From Proteiniphilum propionicum (lineage in GTDB: Bacteria; Bacteroidota; Bacteroidia; Bacteroidales; Dysgonomonadaceae), in the NCBI RefSeq assembly GCF_022267555.1, contig NZ_CP073586.1:744001-808000 (forward strand): DNA of 64,000 nt, read 5' to 3'. This document shows positions 55,641-62,162 of this stretch, in pieces. Each line of letters starts with the position of its first letter. Positions within the stretch are counted from its first letter, which is position 1. The notes beneath the pieces were generated by a model. The model worked only from the letters and a program-made list of their open reading frames with translations. It ran no database searches and was not told the DNA's origin. A program made the position numbers and the translations under genes.

Positions 55641-56636
55641 TCAACTGTTTAACGTTACAAATTTCTCCAGCACCATCAATGCCTTTTTCCCATACAATGA
55701 ATCTTCGGCCATTTGTAAACACTCCCCGATAGGTTTCTCCTGATCGATTGTCTGAATGCCGAAAGCAGCATTAACCAACACCGCATTCATCTGTGCATCA
55801 GTCGCCCTGCAATTAAGAACATTCCGGAATATTTGAGCAGCCTCTTCAGGGGTGTCCCCTCCATACAACGCCTCCTGTGATACACGGCTAAAACCGAGTT
55901 CTTCAGGGACAAACAGCTGTTCGCCTTTATTTGAGGACACTTTAAACTGACTTGTGAGAGATACTTCATCATAACCGTCAAGACTATGTACGATACAGAA
56001 TTTCTTATCCTCCTCCTGGTAAATATAACTGTATAACCGCAACATAGACAGGTTGTAGACACCCAGCATCTGGTATTTGGGTTGCACAGGGTTTACAAGC
56101 GGCCCCAGCACATTGAAAAAATTGCGGACTCCAAGGCTTTTTCTCACAGGAGCTACAGCCTTTAATGCCGGGCTGAACAGAGGAGCGTGAAGATATGTAA
56201 TATGGCAGTTCTCCAGACTTTTTCGAAGAAGATTAATATCGGTAGTAAACTTCACTCCCAGCTGCTCAATAACGTTACTTGCACCACTAATGGAGGTGGC
56301 CCCGTAATTGCCATGCTTAACTACGTTGTATCCTGCTCCGGCAACCACAAAGCATGCCGATGTAGAAATATTAAATGTATTTTTGCCGTCGCCGCCTGTT
56401 CCCACAATATCCAGCGGACTGTATTCAGACAGATCTGTCGGTAAACGCATCTCAAGCAGTGCATCGCGAAATCCCAGTATCTCATCCACCGATATGCTTC
56501 GCATCAGAAAGGAGGTGATAAGAGATGCAATCTGGGTATCGGGAATATCTCCATTTACAATATTGAAAAGTATCTGTTTGGCTTCTTCTCGAGAAAGATA
56601 ATGAGAGTCAAAAAGCTTATAGAGTATTTCTTTCAT
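55641..56636 (-). CDS. trpD: Anthranilate phosphoribosyltransferase
   Basis: Transfers phosphoribosyl from PRPP to anthranilate; 331 residues from Met at 56636 (MKEILYKLFDSHYLSREEA). Motifs: DIVGTGGDGKNTFNISTS (PRPP loop), VKHGNYGATSISGASNVIEQLG and a C-terminal EVSLTSQFKV-type region. The frame is open upstream to 56777, but that 47-residue extension lacks family similarity. No TrpG domain is attached, and no trpG gene precedes it; the 175 bp between it and trpE is empty. Confidence 0.94.
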   Translation of the reverse strand: MKEILYKLFDSHYLSREEAKQILFNIVNGDIPDTQIASLITSFLMRSISVDEILGFRDALLEMRLPTDLSEYSPLDIVGTGGDGKNTFNISTSACFVVAGAGYNVVKHGNYGATSISGASNVIEQLGVKFTTDINLLRKSLENCHITYLHAPLFSPALKAVAPVRKSLGVRNFFNVLGPLVNPVQPKYQMLGVYNLSMLRLYSYIYQEEDKKFCIVHSLDGYDEVSLTSQFKVSSNKGEQLFVPEELGFSRVSQEALYGGDTPEEAAQIFRNVLNCRATDAQMNAVLVNAAFGIQTIDQEKPIGECLQMAEDSLYGKKALMVLEKFVTLNS

Positions 56637-56811
56637 ACTATATTCAAATATTTTATTATTCAAGTTTCGTATATATAAATTAAAACATATACAGCTAAAT
56701 ATGAGGCCTGTGAAATGTATAGTGGGAACCCATTCGATGAAACAGTCGTAATCTGATAAGCTGTTTGAGCAAAACAAGTGAGCGCTATATTATCATTGTA
56801 CCGCTTGATAT

Positions 56812-58218
56812 TTATGCATTAAAGAGAGTTGCCGCTTTGTCGATGGCCAGCTTCAACGCTCCCAGCTTATTATTTACTTCGTTCAGTTCGTAAGTATCGT
56901 TACTTTGAGCAATTACACCTGCACCGGCCTGATACCACAGATCATTATTCCTGCTCACAAAGGTCCGGATAGTAATAGCCTGGCTCAAATCGCAATTAAG
57001 ACCAATAAACCCAATACATCCACCATATGCACCGCGGTTGTGAGGCTCTATTTCGGAAATGAGCTGCATAGCCCTCACCTTTGGTGCACCGGAAAGAGTG
57101 CCGGCAGGGAAAGTGTCAAAAAAAGCTTTTATGTGATCGGCATTTCCATTGAGAGTTCCGCTCACGCGTGAAACCAGGTGTATCACATGAGAATAAAACT
57201 GAGGCTCTTTGAAGAACTCCACCTTTACATCGTGTGCATTACGACTCAAATCGTCCCGTGCAAGATCTACCAGCATCGCATGCTCCGCATTCTCTTTCGG
57301 ATCGTTCAATAGATAATCCAAAGCTTTCATATCATCCTGGTAGTTACCGCTCCGTTTGGTTGTCCCGGCAATCGGATCAATAGTTATGGTCGATCCTTCT
57401 ATCTTACAGTGCGTCTCGGGTGATGAACCAAAAATGCGGAATCCGCCGAAGTCGAAATAGAAAAGATAAGGTGAAGGGTTTATGGAACGTAATGCACGGT
57501 AAACCTTGAAATCGTCACCCGAAAAGGGTTGCACAAACCTTCTCGAAAGAACAATCTGAAATAGCCTACCACCTACGCAGTGCTCCACTCCTTCACGCAC
57601 ACTATTTTTGAATTGTTCGTCGGTCATGGTGCTGTATTCTTCTCCTTCTATAAAAAAGTTGTAAGTAGCATAGTTACGTTGATTTATAAGTGATTCCAGT
57701 TTGTGTAGAGTGCTAAGCTCTCCTTGCTCTTTCAGTTCTATCAGTGTGATTTCATCTGTAAAATGGTTGAAGATCATCACATATTTATATAGGATATAGA
57801 GCATGTCGGGGGCATCGTTCCGCTCCTCTATGCTCTCTCGCACAGCAATATTATCCGTATATTTCACACAGTTGAATGTAGTGAAGCCGAATAATCCGCA
57901 ATGCCCACTTTCACTACCAGTCACTTCAAAATGTCCAATAAAGCTGTTTAGTGCATCGGAGATGGTAAAATCTTCCGAAAGTTGCCGTTCTTCCTCCCGG
58001 TCATCAGGAAAGAGGAATCTGCAGATACCCCTGTTCACCTCAACTCGTGCAATTGGCTTTAGTGCCAAATAAGAGATACTGTTCTCATTGGCATGGTAGT
58101 CGGAGCTCTCAAGCAATGCCGACTGGGGAAATGCATCCCTTACTTTCAGGTAAGTGCTCACGGGGGTATGCAAGTCACCCATCACCTTTTTGCTGTTAGT
58201 TTCAAATTTGTATATCAT
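56812..58218 (-). CDS. trpE: Anthranilate synthase component I
   Basis: Makes anthranilate from chorismate with ammonia supplied by a TrpG/PabA glutaminase; 468 residues, no fused glutaminase. The N-terminal LLESSDYH holds the Trp-feedback LLES motif. The catalytic chorismate-binding domain shows RLFQIVLSRRFVQPF, PSPYLFYFDFG, SSPETHCKIEG, IDPIAGTTKRSG and TFPAGTLSGAPKVRAMQLI. It also shows AYGGCIGFIG and YQAGAGVIAQS. Starts 21 nt after trpB. The usual trpG neighbour is absent. Confidence 0.95.
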   Translation of the reverse strand: MIYKFETNSKKVMGDLHTPVSTYLKVRDAFPQSALLESSDYHANENSISYLALKPIARVEVNRGICRFLFPDDREEERQLSEDFTISDALNSFIGHFEVTGSESGHCGLFGFTTFNCVKYTDNIAVRESIEERNDAPDMLYILYKYVMIFNHFTDEITLIELKEQGELSTLHKLESLINQRNYATYNFFIEGEEYSTMTDEQFKNSVREGVEHCVGGRLFQIVLSRRFVQPFSGDDFKVYRALRSINPSPYLFYFDFGGFRIFGSSPETHCKIEGSTITIDPIAGTTKRSGNYQDDMKALDYLLNDPKENAEHAMLVDLARDDLSRNAHDVKVEFFKEPQFYSHVIHLVSRVSGTLNGNADHIKAFFDTFPAGTLSGAPKVRAMQLISEIEPHNRGAYGGCIGFIGLNCDLSQAITIRTFVSRNNDLWYQAGAGVIAQSNDTYELNEVNNKLGALKLAIDKAATLFNA

Positions 58219-58239
58219 ACGATAATAGTTTTATTATGT

Positions 58240-59427
58240 TTAGTACTCTTTTTCATACCTGAAATATGTATCGAGATCCTTGTCTCCTCTTCCGGAAAGT
58301 GTCAATACAACAATATCACCGGGAGAGAAATCCACTTTCTCGAGCGCTGCAAGAGCATGAGCAGATTCAAGTGCCGGAATTATACCTTCATGCCGTGTAA
58401 GGTCAAATGCAGCTCTTAGCGCTTCGTTATCGTTGATAGCGTACACTTTTGCTCGCCCTGTAGCTGCAAGATTGGCATGTACCGGACCTATGCCCGGGTA
58501 ATCGAGTCCGGCAGAGATGGAATAGGGCTCAGTGATCTGCCCGTCTTCGGTCTGCATCAGCAGTGTTCTGCAGCCGTGCAACACACCCGGTTTACCCAGA
58601 TGGATTGTAGCAGCCGATTCGCCGCTGTCTATTCCTTTACCTCCAGCTTCAGCCAACACTATGCGAACCTTTTCATTATCCAGGTACTCATAAATGGTAC
58701 CAGCAGCATTACTCCCGCCGCCCACACAGGCAAAGAGGTAATCAGGATAATCACGCCCCTCTTTTTCTGCAAGCTGAACCCTGATCTCCTTACTGATGAC
58801 CGATTGCAAACGTGCTACAAGGTCGGGATAGGGATGGGGGCCGATGGTCGACCCTATAATGTAGTGGGTGTCGGCGGGATGGCTGCACCAGTCGCGTATT
58901 GCCTCGTTGGTGGCGTCTTTCAGTGTCATATTACCGGAAGTGACCGGAACAACCTTTGCACCCAACATCTCCATCTTTCTCACATTCACCTGCTGACGTT
59001 CTACATCGGTTTTTCCCATGTAAACCGTACACGGCATCTGCATCAGTGCACAAACAGTAGCCGTTGCTACGCCGTGTTGTCCTGCTCCTGTCTCTGCAAT
59101 AATACGTGTTTTACCCATTTCACGGGCTATCAGGATCTGTCCGGTGGTGTTGTTTATTTTATGTGCACCCGTATGGTTTAGGTCTTCCCGTTTCAGATAT
59201 ATCTTCGCCCCGAAACGCTCCGACAGACGGTTTGAGTAATAAAGCGGCGAAGGCCGCCCCACATAATCGTGCAGAAGCCGGTTAAACTCTTTCTGAAAGC
59301 TCTTACTCTCGATAATTGCCAGATAAGCCTCCTTGAGGTCTGTTACACACTGATGCAGTATTTCAGGAATGTATGCTCCTCCAAACTCCCCATAATATCC
59401 CTTCCCATCAATTGAAAAATGTTGCAT
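58240..59427 (-). CDS. trpB: Tryptophan synthase beta chain
   Basis: PLP enzyme joining indole and serine; 395 residues. It shows GYYGEFGGAYIPEIL, 'RPSPLYYSNRLSERFGAKIYLKREDLNHTGAHKIN' with the PLP Lys in HTGAHKIN, ETGAGQHGVATAT, 'CVGGGSNAAGT' phosphate loop, and LTLSGRGDKD at the C-terminus. First structural gene of trpB-E-D-C-F-A, about 290 nt after the leader promoter. Confidence 0.97.
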   Translation of the reverse strand: MQHFSIDGKGYYGEFGGAYIPEILHQCVTDLKEAYLAIIESKSFQKEFNRLLHDYVGRPSPLYYSNRLSERFGAKIYLKREDLNHTGAHKINNTTGQILIAREMGKTRIIAETGAGQHGVATATVCALMQMPCTVYMGKTDVERQQVNVRKMEMLGAKVVPVTSGNMTLKDATNEAIRDWCSHPADTHYIIGSTIGPHPYPDLVARLQSVISKEIRVQLAEKEGRDYPDYLFACVGGGSNAAGTIYEYLDNEKVRIVLAEAGGKGIDSGESAATIHLGKPGVLHGCRTLLMQTEDGQITEPYSISAGLDYPGIGPVHANLAATGRAKVYAINDNEALRAAFDLTRHEGIIPALESAHALAALEKVDFSPGDIVVLTLSGRGDKDLDTYFRYEKEY

Positions 59428-59583
59428 ATGTTTATTTATTTAATTGTCTTCTGTAGCGGCCCACGAAAGAAGTATCGAATGTTGACAATTGTTTGATCAA
59501 CCTATCTCCTCTATTTCGTCCAATCCGTTTGTTGTCTGCCTATTGTCAATATCCTGCCTGCAGTTTGTATATGCTAAAAACAC

Positions 59584-59617
59584 AAAGAGCCTGTCGCAGG
59601 ATTGCGACAGGCTCTTT
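59584..59617 (-). terminator. trp leader terminator (attenuator)
   Basis: A perfect 15-bp stem, AAAGAGCCTGTCGCA/TGCGACAGGCTCTTT, closed by a 4-nt loop. On the minus strand it is followed by GTGTTTTTAG. It lies 157 nt upstream of trpB and 39 nt after the leader-peptide stop codon. On the plus strand it is also followed by TATATTTTTT. Confidence 0.85.
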
Positions 59618-59656
59618 ATATTTTTTCGATTTACTATAAACGCACGATGCTTCTCC

Positions 59657-59716
59657 TTACGACATTTTGAGTAGTAAGTAGCGCCACCAATATCCGTTTA
59701 TAAGTAGATTCGTCAT
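59657..59716 (-). CDS. trpL: trp leader peptide with tandem Trp codons
   Basis: A 19-codon frame reading MTNLLINGYWWRYLLLKMS, with TGG TGG at codons 10-11, flanked by Tyr codons. It lies between a strong promoter match and the attenuator-like terminator upstream of trpB. Tandem Trp codons in a short leader are the classic sensor of charged tRNA-Trp. The ATG is preceded by an A-rich stretch without Shine-Dalgarno, usual for this phylum. A classical antiterminator pairing with the 5' arm of the terminator was not found. Confidence 0.8.
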   Translation of the reverse strand: MTNLLINGYWWRYLLLKMS

Positions 59717-59735
59717 TTCGCTATTATTTTGGTTG

Positions 59736-59766
59736 CAAATATATACGATCGAAAAATAACACGCAA
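59736..59766 (-). promoter_or_regulatory. Bacteroidales-type promoter for the trp operon
   Basis: On the minus strand: TTG (59764-59766), exactly 20 nt, then TATATTTG (59736-59743), a full -7 match. The leader peptide ATG is 20 nt downstream. Confidence 0.75.
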
Positions 59767-59802
59767 CATTTTTTTCTTTTTTAACTTTAAACCATATTCA
59801 GG

Positions 59803-60012
59803 TTAAATTACCTCTGCATCAAAACCGGTTCGTTTCACGGTTTTGATGATATCCTCCGGAACTAGATCTTCCGTTTCCACAACCAATATTTTATCTGGAT
59901 TGTCAAGCTCCATATTCCATGAATGTATTCCTTCCTTTCTATTCAAAAAAGGGGTAACCTTAGCTAGGCAGTTTGAGCAATTTATATTTGTTTTGAATCT
60001 GATAGTTCTCAT
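59803..60012 (-). CDS. Heavy-metal-associated (HMA) domain mini-protein
   Basis: A 69-residue ferredoxin-like HMA domain. The metal site is NINCSNCLAKV (Cys12, Cys15) rather than the GMTCxxC of common copper chaperones. The family fold is otherwise complete, ending VKRTGFDAEVI. Probably a cytoplasmic Cu(I) or other soft-metal chaperone. A copper-type P-ATPase is 2 kb away on the same strand but not adjacent. -7 box TACATTTG at 60080-60087. It is upstream of, and same strand as, the trp promoter. Confidence 0.85.
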   Translation of the reverse strand: MRTIRFKTNINCSNCLAKVTPFLNRKEGIHSWNMELDNPDKILVVETEDLVPEDIIKTVKRTGFDAEVI

Positions 60013-60386
60013 TTTATTTCCTTATTAAAATTAGATGGAAGCAGCTGTTCTTTGAAACATCAAACTTTCATTTTAAAGACAAATGTAAACCTTTTTTGTT
60101 CATATTTCCCCTAAACCAATTGGGAGCTGAAGGGAAATTCTCTTATAATGGTCTGTATTTAGACCATTATAAAACCATTTTAAAACCATAATAACACCAA
60201 ATAAATACGGAGTATATTAGGAGAAGATACGGAGGATCATAAGACAAACCCAAGCTCGGTTGAGGATTATTTCCTGTTCAAAGACAGGCTGGATCTTCAA
60301 AAACATTGAACAAGAAACAAATAACCAAAACAAATGTGATGATTTAGCGGGGCAGAGAGCAAAGATTCGCAATAAATGCATTATTT
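60013..60386. other. 374-bp divergent control region
   Basis: No gene seen. It holds the HMA-gene -7 box TACATTTG (60080-60087, minus), a perfect 10-bp inverted repeat (60145-60170) and further ACCAT/ATGGT runs to about 60190. TATTTTTG at 60382-60389 overlaps the start of the DUF3810 gene. Confidence 0.6.
60145..60170. promoter_or_regulatory. Perfect inverted repeat, candidate operator
   Basis: ATAATGGTCT-GTATTT-AGACCATTAT: 10-bp arms, 6-nt spacer, followed by two more AAACCAT units. It lies upstream of both the HMA gene and the DUF3810 gene. Confidence 0.6.
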
Positions 60387-60392
60387 TTGGAA

Positions 60393-61451
60393 ATGGCAAA
60401 AAAACAAAACAGGCACAAATTTACGCATCTGCTGACAGTTGCAGGGGCGTTGTTTGGAGTGATAATCATTTTCAGCCGCAGCACCCCCCTTTCGGAATGG
60501 TATATGCGCCACATTTACCCTGCGGTTGCAACCGTGCTATCCATGCTATCGGGGTTATTCCCCTTTTCACTCTACGACCTGTTTATTATGGCAGCGTCAC
60601 TTTATCTGATAAAGCTGATTCTCTTTGTGATCATTCGGAAGAGTGGTTTTAAAAAGTTTCTTTATTCGCTGGTTCGTTTTGCGACGATTCTGGTCACCTG
60701 GTTTTATTTCGCATGGGGCATCTCCTATTTCAGGGAAGATTTTTATGCGAAGAGCGATCTCCAGGAGACTACATTTGGCGCAGAAAATCTAAAAAACTTT
60801 GCTGTTCGTTTTATTGCAGATGCCAACAACGCTTTTGTGGATTTCGATATCGTGGACAAAGAGATTGTCCGGGAAGAGATTGAAAAATCTTATATCTCAT
60901 TGCACCGGAAGCTGGGGATTGCCTACCCCAATGGCAAAAGAAGAGTAAAACCCATGATGTTTGAATCGCTCTACTCGAAAATGGGTGTCTCCGGGTATTT
61001 CGGACCTTTTTTCAATGAAATTCATGTGAACGACTACAGCCTGAATTTCACTTACCCTTTCACATTGGCACATGAAATGGCCCATCAGTTTGGTATTGCG
61101 ACCGAATCGGAAGCCAACCTGTATGCATTTATTGTTTGCGTGGGAAGCGAAGATGAACGAATTCGGTACAGTGCTTATGTCTCAACGCTTCTCTATTTGA
61201 TGAACGATGCTGCTTATTTTCTGCCGGATGAGGTTGAGTCATTGACATCGCCAATACGAACGGAAATAATCGCAGATTTGAGAAGAAACCGGGAACACTG
61301 GCTGGTCGTCAGGAACAAGTCTCTCTCGGAGGTGCAGGACAGGGGCTATGATGCTTATCTGAAAACAAACAAAGTAAGCTCGGGGCGTGAGAACTACTCC
61401 GAAGTAGTTGGATTACTGATTTCAAGCTACGACATCTACATAAAAAAATAG
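60393..61451 (+). CDS. DUF3810-family membrane protein with zinc-protease motif
   Basis: About 352 residues. It has three N-terminal membrane helices (about 15-30, 42-80, 95-112) followed by a soluble domain with the zincin motif HEMAHQ (His229, Glu230, His233 in the longer numbering). A downstream Glu-rich ESEANLYAF can give the third ligand. This matches DUF3810, an uncharacterised family with a metallopeptidase-like site. The longer frame begins with TTG at 60387, which overlaps a promoter-like TATTTTTG, so ATG 60393 is preferred. The substrate is unknown. Confidence 0.82.
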   Translation: MAKKQNRHKFTHLLTVAGALFGVIIIFSRSTPLSEWYMRHIYPAVATVLSMLSGLFPFSLYDLFIMAASLYLIKLILFVIIRKSGFKKFLYSLVRFATILVTWFYFAWGISYFREDFYAKSDLQETTFGAENLKNFAVRFIADANNAFVDFDIVDKEIVREEIEKSYISLHRKLGIAYPNGKRRVKPMMFESLYSKMGVSGYFGPFFNEIHVNDYSLNFTYPFTLAHEMAHQFGIATESEANLYAFIVCVGSEDERIRYSAYVSTLLYLMNDAAYFLPDEVESLTSPIRTEIIADLRRNREHWLVVRNKSLSEVQDRGYDAYLKTNKVSSGRENYSEVVGLLISSYDIYIKK

Positions 61452-61564
61452 CAAAGAAACTCCCGGAAGAACCGAGCTAACTAAAGTTTAATTCAGCTGT
61501 TATATATAGTAAATAACCGGTTATAAAACGGGCATGAATTGCTTGCAATCGATGAAAGGTAGGT

Positions 61565-61620
61565 ATTCGCTCGCAGTAGCATAGTTCAAGCAAGCTTGAC
61601 TCTGCTCATTTAGTCTAACG
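61565..61620 (+). repeat. Dispersed intergenic repeat, copy B
   Basis: 56-bp element running from ATTCGCTCGCAGTAGCATAG to CTCATTTAGTCTAACG. It contains the palindrome CAAGCTTG at its centre. It matches the reverse complement of 2496-2551 along its length. It sits in the gap between the DUF3810 and DUF6146 genes. Confidence 0.6.
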
Positions 61621-61658
61621 CGGACATTCCTTACACAAATGAAAAAATAAATAATCAG

Positions 61659-62075
61659 ATGAAAAAGTTATTCCTTTTATTTACAGCCGTATCATTCATT
61701 GTTGCCTGCTCGGGGCCAAAAGGATTGGTAAAGATTGAACCGAACGGTAGTGAGGCCGCTCCGGAAGATTCCGTGGAATACGAGCTGATTGTCATGGATG
61801 CGGGATTCGAGACCTGGTATACACTCCAGGATTCACCGGCCAGGTACCGTTCGCAACAGTACTACGAAGGCTGGAACCAACAATATGTGTCGGCCTGGAA
61901 CTATCTGGCTACACAACCGGGCAGAAGATCTTTTTTTCAGACCATCGTTGGATATGAACCGGGTGTGGACTATGGCTTCAAGCTAAACCACAAACTGTTC
62001 TACTATTTTCAGTACGTGGAACATGTTCTGGGTATTCCCATTCTGTCCTACCATCCGGAGGGCGTGGTCTTTTGA
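61659..62075 (+). CDS. DUF6146-family lipoprotein
   Basis: A 138-residue lipoprotein with lipobox FIVAC (Cys17). The core is rich in aromatic residues: DAGFETWYTLQDSPARYRSQQYYEGWNQQYVSAWNYLA, then FFQTIVGYEPGVDYGFKLNHKLFYYFQYVEHVLGIP, as in DUF6146. Function unknown. Same strand as the DUF3810 gene but 207 nt away; convergent with the P-ATPase. Confidence 0.78.
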   Translation: MKKLFLLFTAVSFIVACSGPKGLVKIEPNGSEAAPEDSVEYELIVMDAGFETWYTLQDSPARYRSQQYYEGWNQQYVSAWNYLATQPGRRSFFQTIVGYEPGVDYGFKLNHKLFYYFQYVEHVLGIPILSYHPEGVVF

Positions 62076-62162
62076 AGATATTTGTCCGTCATAACAAAGG
62101 GTAGAGCCTAAGGGCATGCCTTTACGTTGCTTTCCGGGATATTTTCCGGAAAATAAGCATTG

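Noticed and set aside
56637-56777. Possible trpG remnant in the frame upstream of trpD (SDYDCFIEWVP resembling the NYDSFTYNLV start of TrpG)
   Set aside because: Similarity is only a few residues, no CGICLG or HPES motif is found in any frame, and the gap is too short for a glutaminase.
59600-59716. Classical antiterminator pairing in the trp leader
   Set aside because: No stretch longer than about 4 bp complementary to the terminator 5' arm was found by eye; only the 7-nt pairing to the 3' arm was seen, which is not a standard antiterminator.
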